From Shimazuella alba (GTDB lineage Bacteria; Bacillota; Bacilli; Thermoactinomycetales; Thermoactinomycetaceae), in NCBI RefSeq assembly GCF_009831235.1, contig NZ_WUUL01000004.1, positions 124,001-188,000 of the forward strand: DNA of 64,000 bases, written 5' to 3'. Both the position numbers and the translations under genes were made by a program. Shown piece after piece: positions 32,144 through 41,970 of the stretch (the first letter of the stretch is position 1; the number at the start of each line of letters is the position of its first letter). The notes under the pieces were generated by a model. It made no database searches. It saw only the letters and a list, made by a program, of their open reading frames with translations, and had not been told where the DNA came from.

Positions 32144-32180
32144 ACTCCTGTTGGAGTGGTAAGCATGGTGTTATGTTTAC
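32144..32180 (+). repeat. Hairpin pair after solitary gene 9
   Basis: ACTCC-TGTT-GGAGT (32144-32157), then GTAAGCAT, loop GGTGTT, ATGTTTAC (32159-32180). It aligns with the pair at 31607-31641; one pair changes from U-G to A-U. Confidence 0.7.
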
Positions 32181-32279
32181 TGCTCCAACACGGAACCATG
32201 AATGATCTATCATATATATGTTTTTTTTTTTGGAAGTTCCATTTGATGATCTTAAATAAACCCATTAATGGAATACCAT

Positions 32280-32331
32280 TGCTTGCGCTCCTAGCAGACT
32301 GCTATAATGATACAATGCAGTCTGCTTTTTT
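32280..32331 (+). promoter_or_regulatory. Terminator overlapping a promoter before lepA
   Basis: AGCAGACTG (32293-32301) and CAGTCTGCT (32318-32326) form a stem followed by TTTTTT, a full intrinsic terminator. Its loop contains TATAAT (32303-32308), 18 bases after TTGCTT (32280-32285). Transcripts starting here would begin within the terminator and escape it, while read-through from upstream would stop. Confidence 0.6.
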
Positions 32332-32356
32332 GGCTAGCAGGGAGGATTAGGAACGG

Positions 32357-34162
32357 ATGAGTAAACAAACACAAATACGTAATTTCTCAATTATTGCACA
32401 CATTGACCATGGAAAATCGACATTAGCTGATCGAATCCTTGATTTTACGGGGGCATTATCCGAAAGAGAAAAACAAGATCAGTTTTTAGATAAGATGGAT
32501 TTGGAGAGGGAACGCGGGATTACCATTAAGTTGCAATCTGTTCGCTTACCATATAAAGCAAAAGATGGACAAGAATACATATTGAATCTGATCGACACTC
32601 CTGGTCATGTCGATTTTTCGTATGAAGTCTCAAGAAGCTTACAAGCATGTGAAGGAGCACTGTTAGTTGTCGATGCTGCCCAAGGAGTGGAAGCACAGAC
32701 TTTAGCAAATGTTTATTTGGCATTGGAAAATGATCTGGAAATTATTCCAGTGATCAATAAGATTGACTTGCCAAGTGCTGATCCAGAAAGAGTGAAAGAT
32801 GAAGTAGAGGAAGTAATTGGACTCGATGCTAGCGATGCAGTACTTGCTTCTGCAAAAGCAGGGATTGGGATCGAGGAAATTTTAGAACAGATCGTGGAAA
32901 AAGTACCTGCACCAAAAGGAGATCCTGATGCACCTCTTCAAGCATTGATATTTGATTCTTTTTATGATGCATACAAAGGTGTCATTGTCTACATGCGAGT
33001 AGTCGAAGGTACCATTCGAAAAGGCATGAAAATTAAAATGATGGCAACTGGTAAGACATTTGAAGTGCTGGAAGTCGGGGCATATAATCCGCACCCTGTC
33101 GCAATGGATGAATTATCAGTGGGAGAAGTTGGATTTGTCGTAGCTAGTATCAAAAATGTAAAAGACACACGAGTTGGAGATACAATCACAGATGCAGTTA
33201 CCCCAGCTGCGGAGCCGCTGCCTGGTTATCGGAAAACAAACCCGATGGTATTTTGCGGGCTATATCCAGTCGATTCATCTCAATATGAAGATTTACGAGA
33301 AGCATTGGAGAAGTTGGAGCTAAACGATGCGTCTTTGGCATATGAACCCGAAACTTCCAATGCGCTTGGCTTTGGATTTCGTTGTGGGTTTTTAGGGTTG
33401 CTACATATGGAGATTATTCAAGAGAGAATCGAGAGAGAATTTCAAATATCTCTTATCACTACCGCACCAAGTGTTGTTTACCATGTATATCTAACAGACG
33501 GATCGGTTTTGCAAATTGAAAATCCTACATTGATGCCAGAAGTACAAAAAATCGATCATATAGAAGAACCATTTGTCCGAGCTAGTATTATGGTTCCTAA
33601 TGACTTCGTTGGTACTGTGATGGAATTGTGTCAAACCAAACGAGGTCAATATATTGATATGAAGTACTTGGATACGAATAGGGTTAATTTGCAATACGAT
33701 TTACCATTATCGGAGATCGTTTATGATTTCTTTGATCTGTTGAAATCGAGTACCAAAGGGTATGCTTCTTTTGATTATGAGTTAATCGGCAACAAAACTT
33801 CAAACTTAGTGAAGATGGATGTTTTGTTAAATGGGGAAGTGGTAGATGCTCTATCCTTCATCGTTCACCGTGATCGTGCACAACATCGAGGACGTTTATT
33901 AGTTGAGAAATTAAAGAAATTAATCCCAAGGCAAATGTTTGAAATTCCAGTCCAAGCTGCGATTGGAAACAAAGTTGTAGCACGGGAAAATATCAGTGCG
34001 ATCCGCAAAAATGTATTAGCTAAGTGTTATGGTGGGGATATCAGTCGTAAACGGAAACTCCTTGAGAAGCAAAAAGAAGGGAAAAAACGAATGAAAGCGG
34101 TAGGTAGCGTAGAAGTACCACAAGAAGCATTTATGGCAGTATTAAAAATGGAGGAGAAGTAA
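32357..34162 (+). CDS. lepA: Elongation factor 4 (LepA), ribosomal GTPase
   Basis: A 601-residue LepA. GTP-binding motifs: AHIDHGKST (G1, about 14), RGITIK (G2), DTPGHVDF (G3, about 80) and NKIDLP (G4, about 134). The C-terminal domain is full length, including [14 protein letters not shown] and the LepA tail ([18 protein letters not shown]). It remodels stalled or back-translocated ribosomes. ATG has GGGAGGA upstream. It overlaps nothing, and hemW follows directly after its stop. Confidence 0.97.
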   Translation: MSKQTQIRNFSIIAHIDHGKSTLADRILDFTGALSEREKQDQFLDKMDLERERGITIKLQSVRLPYKAKDGQEYILNLIDTPGHVDFSYEVSRSLQACEGALLVVDAAQGVEAQTLANVYLALENDLEIIPVINKIDLPSADPERVKDEVEEVIGLDASDAVLASAKAGIGIEEILEQIVEKVPAPKGDPDAPLQALIFDSFYDAYKGVIVYMRVVEGTIRKGMKIKMMATGKTFEVLEVGAYNPHPVAMDELSVGEVGFVVASIKNVKDTRVGDTITDAVTPAAEPLPGYRKTNPMVFCGLYPVDSSQYEDLREALEKLELNDASLAYEPETSNALGFGFRCGFLGLLHMEIIQERIEREFQISLITTAPSVVYHVYLTDGSVLQIENPTLMPEVQKIDHIEEPFVRASIMVPNDFVGTVMELCQTKRGQYIDMKYLDTNRVNLQYDLPLSEIVYDFFDLLKSSTKGYASFDYELIGNKTSNLVKMDVLLNGEVVDALSFIVHRDRAQHRGRLLVEKLKKLIPRQMFEIPVQAAIGNKVVARENISAIRKNVLAKCYGGDISRKRKLLEKQKEGKKRMKAVGSVEVPQEAFMAVLKMEEK

Positions 34163-35305
34163 GTGACTCCTCCTAAAGCGGTATATATTCACATCCCATT
34201 TTGCGCTACCAAATGCCACTACTGTGATTTCACCGCTTATGTCGTCGAGGGACAGCCTGTTGATGACTATCTGGACGCGTTAGCAAAAGAGATCGAGATG
34301 ACGGTTCGTGATGCTCCTCCAGAGCAGTTAGAAAGCATTTTTATTGGTGGTGGAACTCCTACTGTTTTAACTCCGGTTCAGATGAAAAAAATGCTCGATA
34401 TCATACAAACATATTTTCCTGAGCGAGCTCCCGCCATCGAGTATACAATGGAAGCAAACCCTGGGACGACCACTCCTGAGTTACTCGCCGTAATAAGAGA
34501 TGGAGGGGTAAATCGTCTAAGCTTTGGAGCACAAACCTTTGAACCTCATTTATTGCGGGAAATTGGAAGATCGCATGGAGTCAGTGAGATTGCTACAAGT
34601 GTAAAAGAAGCGAGGACTGCGGGGATTTCCAATATCTCTTTGGATTTGATGTTTGGCTTGCCAAATCAAAGCCTCGATCAAATGCGGGATACGTTAGAGC
34701 GTGCAGTAGCTTTATCACCAGACCACTTTTCTTGTTACAGTTTAAAAGTGGAAGAAGGGACACTATTTTATCATCTGGAAGAGCGTGGACAATTACCTTT
34801 ACCAGATGAAGAAGTAGAATATGGTATGTATCAACTTATTCGTGATTATCTGCTCCAGCAAGGTTATGCCCAATATGAAGTGAGTAATTTTTCCAAACAA
34901 GGCAGAGAAAGCAAGCATAATTCAACCTACTGGAAAAATGAGTCGTATTATGGTTTTGGTGCTGGTGCTCATGGGTATGTACATGGTACTAGACATGTAA
35001 ATGTAAAAGGGATATCAGAATACGTTAGTCGGATTGACCGTGGAGAACGGCCCATTTTGCAACAAGAAAAGATTCCCCTTCAGGAGCAGATGGAAAATTA
35101 TTTTATTCTCGGGTTACGATTGCTTGAGGGAGTCAGTTTACAACAATTCAAGCAGCAATATGGCCAACCTGCTGATCACGTTTTTGGAGATGCGATTGAA
35201 ACATTAGTAAACAAACAGTTTCTTCGTGTTGAAGGAGATATTATCCGGCTGACAGAACAGGGATTATTATTTGGAAATGATGTTTTCGTACAATTTCTCT
35301 ATTGA
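34163..35305 (+). CDS. hemW: Radical SAM haem chaperone HemW
   Basis: A 380-residue radical SAM protein. IPFCATKCHYCDF (about 11-23) is the HemW-type CxxxCxxC for the [4Fe-4S] cluster, with IFIGGGTPT (about 60) and the C-terminal HemN/HemW domain. HemW hands haem to membrane enzymes; it lacks the extra residues of true coproporphyrinogen dehydrogenase. The start is GTG 34163, immediately after the lepA stop (translational coupling). The order lepA-hemW-hrcA is standard. Confidence 0.92.
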   Translation: MTPPKAVYIHIPFCATKCHYCDFTAYVVEGQPVDDYLDALAKEIEMTVRDAPPEQLESIFIGGGTPTVLTPVQMKKMLDIIQTYFPERAPAIEYTMEANPGTTTPELLAVIRDGGVNRLSFGAQTFEPHLLREIGRSHGVSEIATSVKEARTAGISNISLDLMFGLPNQSLDQMRDTLERAVALSPDHFSCYSLKVEEGTLFYHLEERGQLPLPDEEVEYGMYQLIRDYLLQQGYAQYEVSNFSKQGRESKHNSTYWKNESYYGFGAGAHGYVHGTRHVNVKGISEYVSRIDRGERPILQQEKIPLQEQMENYFILGLRLLEGVSLQQFKQQYGQPADHVFGDAIETLVNKQFLRVEGDIIRLTEQGLLFGNDVFVQFLY

Positions 35306-35310
35306 TAACA

Positions 35311-35378
35311 TTGACACCGTATCAGACCTTTGATAACTTATAGATTAGATTTTAGCACTCATGACAAACGAGTGCTAA
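35311..35378 (+). promoter_or_regulatory. SigA promoter with CIRCE operator (HrcA regulon)
   Basis: TTGACA (35311-35316) and TAACTT (35334-35339), 17 bases apart. They are followed by a perfect CIRCE element at 35352-35378 (TTAGCACTC-N9-GAGTGCTAA). HrcA binds CIRCE and represses the operon; heat relieves it through GroEL titration in the Bacillus model. This controls hrcA, the chaperonin, grpE, dnaK and dnaJ. Confidence 0.95.
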
Positions 35379-35394
35379 TAAAGAAACTTGACGA

Positions 35395-35473
35395 AGTGTC
35401 TTGGCTTTAACAAGACACTGACAAAGGTCTAGTTGCACATATGTAGATAAGATATGAATTCCTTCTTATCTAC
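35395..35473 (+). promoter_or_regulatory. Structured leader of hrcA with GTAGATAAG inverted repeat
   Basis: AGTGTCTTG/CAAGACACT (35395-35419) is one stem. GTAGATAAG/CTTATCTAC (35443-35473) is a second, 20 bases before the hrcA start region. TGACA at 35419 lies 24 bases before GTAGATAA, exactly as in the leader at 36539. Function unknown. Confidence 0.55.
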
Positions 35474-35493
35474 CAAGTTAGGGGGGGAGGCAG

Positions 35494-36504
35494 ATGTTAA
35501 CCGAGCGGCAAAAAAAGATTCTCTGGGCAATTGTTGATGAATACATCATATCAGCTGAACCAGTTGGATCTCGTACTGTTTCCAAAAAGAAAGGCGTTGG
35601 TTTTAGCGCTGCAACAGTGCGGAATGAAATGGCTGACTTAGAAGAGATGGGTTTTTTGGAGCAACCGCATACATCTGCCGGACGTATTCCTTCAGAAAAG
35701 GGATATCGCTTTTACGTGGATCATCTTCTGCATTCTTATGTCCCCAAAGAAGAAGATCATGATGTTTTTCTACTTGATCAGGCTGAAAAATTAGAGCAAG
35801 AGATGCAGCGAATCTCTGCAAGGCTTTCTCAATTAACCAATTATATGACGATGATAGCAAGTCCAAAATTGGTAGAGGGTCATTTAAAACACTTGTCCAT
35901 CGTACCAATTACAGAGCAAATCGCTGTTTCTGTGATTGTTAGTGATAAAGGACAAGTAGAACAACATCAAATCGTTATTCCTGAGATGATATCTTCTTCT
36001 ATGATTGAGGAATTAGTAAACTTGCTTAATTACCGTGCCATCGGAATTCCACTTTCTCAATTAAGAAAACAAGCTTTAAGACAGATAAATGATGATCTAC
36101 ACCATTTGTTATATCCAAAACCGCTTATTTCAACTATGTTAGAGCAATTGTTTATGTTTGAACAACCAGAGCAGTTGTTCTTAAGCGGTACTACACGTAT
36201 GTTGGAACAACCAGAGTTTCGCGATGTTGACAAAGTACGAAGTCTGCTTGATCTTGTTGAGGCAAATGAACAAGTCCTCCAATTGCTAGAGCCAATAGAA
36301 CCGATGTTCACAGGTGTACAAGTGCGTATCGGAAGTGAAATCGCTGTCGAGGGAGTGGAAGGGTGTAGTGTAATCACTGCATCTTTTGAACTGGAAAATG
36401 ATCCTGTTGGCACAATAGGTGTGTTAGGTCCTACTAGAATGGACTATGGGAAAGTTATTTCTCTTATCGAAGGTTTTACGAAGTCTTTATCCAATAGGAA
36501 TTAA
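35494..36504 (+). CDS. hrcA: Heat-inducible transcription repressor HrcA
   Basis: A 336-residue HrcA. The N-terminal winged helix (LTERQKKILWAIVDEYI ... SAATVRNEMADLEEMGFLEQPHTSAGRIPSE, about 2-70) is followed by the GAF-like dimer domain and the C-terminal IGVLGPTRMDYGKVI signature (about 308-322). It binds the CIRCE element at 35352-35378. ATG has GGGGGGAGG 4-5 bases upstream. First gene of the heat-shock operon. Confidence 0.97.
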   Translation: MLTERQKKILWAIVDEYIISAEPVGSRTVSKKKGVGFSAATVRNEMADLEEMGFLEQPHTSAGRIPSEKGYRFYVDHLLHSYVPKEEDHDVFLLDQAEKLEQEMQRISARLSQLTNYMTMIASPKLVEGHLKHLSIVPITEQIAVSVIVSDKGQVEQHQIVIPEMISSSMIEELVNLLNYRAIGIPLSQLRKQALRQINDDLHHLLYPKPLISTMLEQLFMFEQPEQLFLSGTTRMLEQPEFRDVDKVRSLLDLVEANEQVLQLLEPIEPMFTGVQVRIGSEIAVEGVEGCSVITASFELENDPVGTIGVLGPTRMDYGKVISLIEGFTKSLSNRN

Positions 36505-36537
36505 AGATGCTGGCGATGTATTCTTGCCTATTTTTAC

Positions 36538-36590
36538 TTGACAGAGGTCTGGTGGTTTGCAGGTAGATAAAACAAATTTCGCTTATCTAC
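36538..36590 (+). promoter_or_regulatory. Leader of the chaperonin gene, related to the hrcA leader
   Basis: TTGACA (36538-36543) with GAGGTCT following, then GTAGATAA (36563-36570), a 12-base loop and TTATCTAC (36583-36590). It has the same TGACA(A/G)AGGTCT start, the same 24-base offset and the same inverted-repeat arms as 35419-35473. A match to -10 at the correct distance is poor, so this may be an RNA or protein-binding element rather than a promoter. No CIRCE is present here. Confidence 0.5.
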
Positions 36591-36633
36591 AATAAAAGAT
36601 ATCCTCGGTCCCCATATGGAAAGGAAGGGTTCA

Positions 36634-38169
36634 ATGGCTGAAAGTGAATTTTTTGATGCAGATCGAGTAGATCCTCGCCTATCTGCGTTACAATCGAATG
36701 TAAATGCTGTGAGAGCAGTGGCTTCTGCGGTAGAGACTACTCTAGGGCCAAAAGGATTGGACACTATGCTTGTTGGGGAACGAGGAGAAGTAATTGTTAC
36801 CAATGATGGCGTAACAATCTTAGATCGAATGCAAGTAGAGCATCCAGCTGCCCATATGATCGTAAATGTAGCTCGTGCACAACAAGATGAAATGGGTGAT
36901 GGAACTACAACAGCTACTCTTTTGGCTGCGGCTCTTGTAAGCGAAGGTGTAAAACAAGTAGCTTCAGGAGTACCTGTGGTGAAAGTGATTGCAGGAATCA
37001 ATCGAGGAATACGGTTTGCACTGAAGAAAATGAAGGATCGATCTCGTAAAATTCAACATCTTGATGATGAATGGCTACAGCGTATTGCATTTACCGCTAG
37101 TCGAGAGAATGAGGATATTACAGTATCTGTTATTGAAGCTGCTCATTTGATTGGACATGAAAAATTAATGGATAAGAATTTTCGACTGTCGAGTTCTGTT
37201 GTGGCTCATCCACGTGCGGAAAGCGCTGTTTTTACAGGCGTTTTTCTCAATCGATCTAGATTAAATCCTCAAATGCCAAGAGCAAAGGTAGACGCGAGAA
37301 TATTATTATTAGCAGATTCTTTGGTTGCCGAAACGGTAGATGATGAAGCACTGAGAACAGAAGCTGGTTTTAAAAAACAGGAGCGTTTTCGTGAACAATT
37401 TTTAACAGCGCTAGAAAATATGGTTCATTTAAATGTAGGTATTGTTTTAACTACAGGAAACATTGACCCATTAGCAGAAGATATACTTACGGATTCTGGA
37501 GTAATGGTTGTTTCAGGACTCACTCAAGATGAAGTGTCGCGTGTTTCCGATCACACACTTGCTAAGCCTATCAAACGCAGCAGCTTATTTAAACCAATGG
37601 AAGAGATCGAACCGATTTTAGGTTACGCTTCTATTATTGAAGATGATGGGATTTTGGAACGTGTCCTTATTAGTGGGGGGAGAGGGAAGCCGTTTGCGAC
37701 GATTTTAGTCAGTGCTTCTACAGAAGAAGTGGTAGGGGAAATAGAGCGCATCTGTAAAGATGCTGCTTCTGCTGTTCAAGCTGCTGTCAAAGGTGGATTT
37801 GTTCCTGGCGGTGGGGCTTTGGAATTGTCTATAGCACGTGATGTGGAGAGATTTCGAGATAGTATACAGGGGATGGAACGTTTTGGTGTGGCTGTTGTAG
37901 CTCAAGCGTTAGAACGTCCGATGACACAAGTTGTAGCCAATGCTGGATTTAATCCATTGGAAAAAATTGAGACGGTGAAAGCCTATCAAGTGAAACGTGA
38001 TTCCGATTCCTTGGGGATCGACTGTGATCGTGGTACTATTTCAGATATGATTGAAATGGGTGTAGTTGATCCTTTGTTGGTAAAATACCATGCATTAAAA
38101 GCTGCAGGCGAAGTAGCTACTGCTGTTCTGCGTATCCATACTGTAGTGAAAATGAGGAACAACATATAA
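36634..38169 (+). CDS. Archaeal-like (group III) chaperonin
   Basis: A 511-residue chaperonin of the thermosome/TCP-1 type, not GroEL. Motifs: [11 protein letters not shown] (about 35), VTNDGVTIL (about 55), the ATPase motif [13 protein letters not shown] (about 86-98) and [12 protein letters not shown] (about 389). It lacks the GroEL GGM-rich tail and would work with a built-in lid rather than GroES. Such genes are known in some Firmicutes (e.g. Carboxydothermus) within the dnaK operon, as here between hrcA and grpE. ATG 36634 has GGAAGGG 4 bases upstream. grpE follows after 14 bases, so co-induction with DnaK is expected. Confidence 0.93.
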   Translation: MAESEFFDADRVDPRLSALQSNVNAVRAVASAVETTLGPKGLDTMLVGERGEVIVTNDGVTILDRMQVEHPAAHMIVNVARAQQDEMGDGTTTATLLAAALVSEGVKQVASGVPVVKVIAGINRGIRFALKKMKDRSRKIQHLDDEWLQRIAFTASRENEDITVSVIEAAHLIGHEKLMDKNFRLSSSVVAHPRAESAVFTGVFLNRSRLNPQMPRAKVDARILLLADSLVAETVDDEALRTEAGFKKQERFREQFLTALENMVHLNVGIVLTTGNIDPLAEDILTDSGVMVVSGLTQDEVSRVSDHTLAKPIKRSSLFKPMEEIEPILGYASIIEDDGILERVLISGGRGKPFATILVSASTEEVVGEIERICKDAASAVQAAVKGGFVPGGGALELSIARDVERFRDSIQGMERFGVAVVAQALERPMTQVVANAGFNPLEKIETVKAYQVKRDSDSLGIDCDRGTISDMIEMGVVDPLLVKYHALKAAGEVATAVLRIHTVVKMRNNI

Positions 38170-38183
38170 AAGGAGGGAATAGT

Positions 38184-38750
38184 GTGGAAGAGAAACAAAA
38201 TGTAGACGAAATCGAACAGAATGAAGTTCATCATTCTGAAGATTCGCCTGACGCTTTAGAAGTTGACGTGGAAGCCTTACAAGCACAACTCGTTGCTATG
38301 AAAGAGAAAAATGAACAACTTGAGAAAGATTTAGCAGAATCAAAAAATCATTTGGCTAGATCAGTCGCCGATTTGGAAAATGCACGTCGACGAGCTCGCA
38401 AAGAAAAAGAAGATGCGGTAAAATATGCATCAGTACCTCTTATTGAATCTTTGTTACCTGTTTTAGATAACTTTGAAAGAGCCCTCGATGCAGCCGACAA
38501 TAAAGAAGAAGCAAAGGGTTTACTGGATGGAGTAGAAATGGTTTATCGTCAATTGCTCCAAGCACTTTCTGATTCAGGATTAAGTATGGTAGAAGCTGTA
38601 GGAATGCCCTTTGATCCGCATGTACATAACGCAGTTATGCAAGTTGATTCGACTGAACATGAGTCTGGAATAGTAGTAGAGGAATTGCAATCAGGATATC
38701 GCTTCCGCGAACGCGTTATTCGCCCCACTATGGTCAAAATTAGTACGTAG
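38184..38750 (+). CDS. grpE: Nucleotide exchange factor GrpE
   Basis: A 188-residue GrpE: acidic N-terminus, long coiled coil (about 25-75), then the beta domain with VEMVYRQLLQALSDSGL (about 113-129) and the family end RFRERVIRPTMVKIS. It releases ADP from DnaK. The start is GTG 38184 with GGAGGG 5 bases upstream. It is part of the hrcA operon; a 127-base gap with an AGATAA/TTATCT repeat separates it from dnaK. Confidence 0.95.
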   Translation: MEEKQNVDEIEQNEVHHSEDSPDALEVDVEALQAQLVAMKEKNEQLEKDLAESKNHLARSVADLENARRRARKEKEDAVKYASVPLIESLLPVLDNFERALDAADNKEEAKGLLDGVEMVYRQLLQALSDSGLSMVEAVGMPFDPHVHNAVMQVDSTEHESGIVVEELQSGYRFRERVIRPTMVKIST

Positions 38751-38815
38751 TGTCGAAAGCTTCTACGTGGCGCGAATGGAAATTCCTATATAGACAAATT
38801 ATTTCTCTAATTTTA

Positions 38816-38836
38816 AGATAAACTATTCTGTTATCT
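38816..38836 (+). repeat. AGATAA/TTATCT inverted repeat before dnaK
   Basis: AGATAA (38816-38821), 9-base loop, TTATCT (38831-38836). The core resembles the arms in the hrcA and chaperonin leaders. In AT-rich DNA this could be chance. Confidence 0.35.
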
Positions 38837-38877
38837 AAGCTATTATATACATAGCAATATCTTAGGAGGGTGTAACA

Positions 38878-40701
38878 TTGGGTAAGATTATTGGAATTGA
38901 CTTAGGAACAACTAACTCTTGTGTGGCATTTATGGAAGGTTCAGAAGCAGTAGTAATCCCAAATGCTGAAGGAGGTCGTACAACTCCTTCGATCGTTGGA
39001 ATTTCTAAACAAAACGAAAGATTGGTAGGGGAAGCAGCCAAGCGTCAAGCAATTACCAATCCTGAAAATACTGTTATGTCCGTAAAAAGACATATCGGGA
39101 CAGATTATAAAGTAACTGTTGAAGGAAAAGATTATACACCGCAAGAAATCTCTGCAATGATCCTACAGAGATTGAAACAAGATGCGGAGAGCTACCTTGG
39201 TGAATCTGTGACACAAGCAGTTATCACAGTACCTGCGTATTTTAATGATAGCCAACGTCAAGCGACAAAAGATGCAGGTAAAATCGCTGGGTTAGAAGTA
39301 ATGCGTATTATAAACGAACCAACTGCAGCAGCTTTGGCATATGGTTTAGAAAAAACAGATGAAGAAAAAATCTTGGTATTTGACCTTGGTGGTGGTACCT
39401 TTGACGTTTCTATCCTCGAATTAGAAGATAATTTCTTCCAAGTTATTTCTACAAGTGGAGATAACCATCTTGGTGGAGATGACTTCGACCAAGTCATTAT
39501 TGATTATTTAGTACAAGAATTTCGCCGCGAAAATGGAATTGACCTGTCCAATGATAAAATGGCTTTACAACGTTTAAAAGATGCAGCAGAAAAAGCGAAG
39601 AAAGATCTGTCTGGTGTATTAAATACAACGATTTCACTTCCATTTTTGACCATGGATCAATTTGGACCAAAACACCTTGAAGTTACGCTTACACGTGCTA
39701 AATTTGAAGAATTGAGTGAAAATCTAATTGAGCGTACAATGGTTCCTACACGCCAAGCCTTGAGTGATGCAGGATTATCTCCAAATGAAATCAGTAAAGT
39801 GGTATTGGTTGGTGGATCTACACGTATCCCAGCCGTACAAGAAGCAATTAAACGCCTTACTGGAAAAGAACCAACCAAAGGTGTGAACCCAGATGAAGTA
39901 GTTGCTATGGGTGCAGCTATTCAAGGTGGAGTTATCACTGGGGAAGTGAAAGATGTTGTACTGGTTGACGTAACACCTCTTTCTCTTGGTATTGAAACAA
40001 TGGGCGGTGTATTTACGAAGATTATTGATCGTAATACAGCTATTCCTACAGATGGAACTCAGGTTTTCTCCACCGCGGCAGACAATCAAACTGCAGTAGA
40101 TATTCATGTGCTTCAAGGAGAGCGTCCTATGGCAGCTGACAACAAAACGCTTGGACGTTTCCAATTGCATGATATTCCACCAGCACCACGTGGTATCCCG
40201 CAAATTGAAGTTACATTTAATATTGATGTAAACGGTATTGTAAATGTGACAGCAAAAGACAAAGCAACAAACAAGAGCCAAAAGATCACCATCCAATCTT
40301 CTAGCGGGTTAAATGATAGTGATATCGAAAAAATGATCCGTGAAGCAGAAGAGAATGCAGAAGCGGATAAACGCAAAAAAGAATCTGTTGAACTCCGCAA
40401 CAAAGCAGAACAACTTGTTTTCACTACGGAAAAAACCGTAAAAGAGTTGGCTGATAAAGTAGATGCTAGTGAAGTAGAAGCTGCTAATGCTGCAAAAGAA
40501 GAAGTACAAAAAGCACTGGAAGGTAATGATGAAGAAGCATTGAAGAAAGCGATAGAAGATCTGGAGCAAAAAGTACAACAACTCTCTGTAAAATTGTACG
40601 AGAAAATGCAACAAGAAGCAGCTGCAGAAGGTGAAGCTGATAAGAAAAATGATGACAATGTCGTAGATGCTGAGTTTGAAGACGTAAAAGACGAAAAATA
40701 A
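38878..40701 (+). CDS. dnaK: Chaperone DnaK (Hsp70)
   Basis: A 607-residue Hsp70. [12 protein letters not shown] at the N-terminus, [12 protein letters not shown] (about 167), LVGGSTRIP (about 309), the substrate-binding beta domain (about 365-480) and a helical lid with an acidic tail. The length is typical for Gram-positives, which lack the about 24-residue insert of proteobacterial DnaK. The start is TTG 38878, preceded by GGAGGGTG at 5 bases. Works with GrpE and DnaJ encoded on either side. Confidence 0.98.
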   Translation: MGKIIGIDLGTTNSCVAFMEGSEAVVIPNAEGGRTTPSIVGISKQNERLVGEAAKRQAITNPENTVMSVKRHIGTDYKVTVEGKDYTPQEISAMILQRLKQDAESYLGESVTQAVITVPAYFNDSQRQATKDAGKIAGLEVMRIINEPTAAALAYGLEKTDEEKILVFDLGGGTFDVSILELEDNFFQVISTSGDNHLGGDDFDQVIIDYLVQEFRRENGIDLSNDKMALQRLKDAAEKAKKDLSGVLNTTISLPFLTMDQFGPKHLEVTLTRAKFEELSENLIERTMVPTRQALSDAGLSPNEISKVVLVGGSTRIPAVQEAIKRLTGKEPTKGVNPDEVVAMGAAIQGGVITGEVKDVVLVDVTPLSLGIETMGGVFTKIIDRNTAIPTDGTQVFSTAADNQTAVDIHVLQGERPMAADNKTLGRFQLHDIPPAPRGIPQIEVTFNIDVNGIVNVTAKDKATNKSQKITIQSSSGLNDSDIEKMIREAEENAEADKRKKESVELRNKAEQLVFTTEKTVKELADKVDASEVEAANAAKEEVQKALEGNDEEALKKAIEDLEQKVQQLSVKLYEKMQQEAAAEGEADKKNDDNVVDAEFEDVKDEK

Positions 40702-40717
40702 AGCACACAGCCCTCAT

Positions 40718-40749
40718 GGCCATAGCCGAAGAACTACTAGGCTCTGGCC
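40718..40749 (+). repeat. GC-rich hairpin between dnaK and dnaJ
   Basis: GGCCA-t-AGCC and GGCT-c-TGGCC close a 12-base loop. The following T-rich stretch is weak, so it may attenuate or mark RNA processing and lower dnaJ output relative to dnaK. Confidence 0.5.
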
Positions 40750-40792
40750 TCCTCCGCTTGTTTTCTATTTCTAGGGAGAAGGAGGTGATCTT

Positions 40793-41905
40793 GTGAGCAA
40801 ACGTGATTACTACGATGTTTTAGATGTTCCTCGAACATCTAATGAAGAAGAAATCCGCAAAGCTTATCGAAGGCTTGCTCGCAAATATCATCCTGATGTA
40901 AACAAAGAAGCCGATGCCGAAGCCAAATTTAAAGAAGTGAAAGAAGCTTATGAGGTATTAGGCGATCCGCAAAAGAAAGCTCAGTATGATCAATTTGGTC
41001 ATGCAGACCCAACAGGTGGTATGGGTGGAGCTGGTTTTAATGGCCAAGACTTTGGTTTTGGTGATATTTTTGATATGTTCTTTGGCGGTGGTCGACGTGC
41101 AAATCCGAATGCACCCAGACAAGGGACTGATTTAGAAGCTCGTATGCATATTGAGTTCAAAGATGCTATCTTTGGTTCTCAAAAAGATATAATCATGGTG
41201 AAAGCTGCTGATTGTGACAATTGTCATGGTACTGGAGCGAAACCAGGAAGTAAGCCAGAAGTTTGTTCGACTTGTCAGGGAAAAGGACATGTAGAATCCA
41301 TTCAAAATACACCTTTTGGCCGTATTGTTAATCGACATGACTGCCAACAGTGCCGCGGTAAAGGTAAAATCATTCGTGATAAATGTGCCTCTTGTTCAGG
41401 AACTGGACAAACGAAGAAAAAGTTCAAAATCCCTGTCACGATACCAGCTGGTATTTATGATGGAGAACAAATTCGAATATCAGGTGAAGGTAATCCTGGC
41501 GTAAATGGTGGGCCACCTGGGGACTTATATGTTACTATTTTTGTTAGAAAACATGACTTCTTTACAAGAGAAGGATATGATCTCACCTGTCAGATTCCTT
41601 TAACTTTTGTGCAAGCTGCTCTTGGAGATGAGATTGTTGTACCTACCTTAGATGGAAGAGCTAAGCTGAAAATACCAGCAGGAACTCAAACAGGTACTGA
41701 ATTTCGTCTGCGAGGTAAAGGTGTACCACGAGCACGCGGATACGAAGGAGACCTTCGTGTTCAGGTGAAAATTGTTACCCCAGTGAATTTGACTGAAGAA
41801 CAAAAACAGTTACTTCGTGACTTCAACCGCCTTTCTGGCGAATATATACATGAGCAGAATGATAATTTCTTTACAAAAATGAAAAAAGCGTTTAAAGGAG
41901 AGTAA
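40793..41905 (+). CDS. dnaJ: Co-chaperone DnaJ (Hsp40)
   Basis: A 370-residue type I J-protein. The J domain with HPD (about 33-35), a Gly/Phe linker (about 73-105), four zinc repeats ([32 protein letters not shown], about 143-208) and the C-terminal substrate domains are all present. It stimulates DnaK ATPase. The start is GTG 40793 with AAGGAGGTG at 5 bases. Last gene of the heat-shock operon before the terminator at 41904. Confidence 0.97.
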   Translation: MSKRDYYDVLDVPRTSNEEEIRKAYRRLARKYHPDVNKEADAEAKFKEVKEAYEVLGDPQKKAQYDQFGHADPTGGMGGAGFNGQDFGFGDIFDMFFGGGRRANPNAPRQGTDLEARMHIEFKDAIFGSQKDIIMVKAADCDNCHGTGAKPGSKPEVCSTCQGKGHVESIQNTPFGRIVNRHDCQQCRGKGKIIRDKCASCSGTGQTKKKFKIPVTIPAGIYDGEQIRISGEGNPGVNGGPPGDLYVTIFVRKHDFFTREGYDLTCQIPLTFVQAALGDEIVVPTLDGRAKLKIPAGTQTGTEFRLRGKGVPRARGYEGDLRVQVKIVTPVNLTEEQKQLLRDFNRLSGEYIHEQNDNFFTKMKKAFKGE

Positions 41906-41934
41906 CGGGCGAATGGTGCCCGTTTTCTTTTTTA
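41904..41934 (+). terminator. Terminator of the heat-shock operon
   Basis: An ACGGGC/GCCCGT stem with a 7-base loop, then TTTTCTTTTTT, overlapping the dnaJ stop. Confidence 0.85.
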
Positions 41935-41970
41935 ATGAAGCATGTGTTTTTTAAAAAGGAGAATAAAGAA

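Noticed and set aside
31607-32180. Integron attC sites after the solitary genes
   Set aside because: GTTAGCA resembles an attC core, but the RYYYAAC partner is missing, genes lie in both orientations and no integron integrase is present.
32217-32232. Run of 13 T as the terminator of solitary gene 9
   Set aside because: It is 80 bases past the stop and has no GC stem next to it; the hairpin pair at 32144-32180 is the closer 3' structure.
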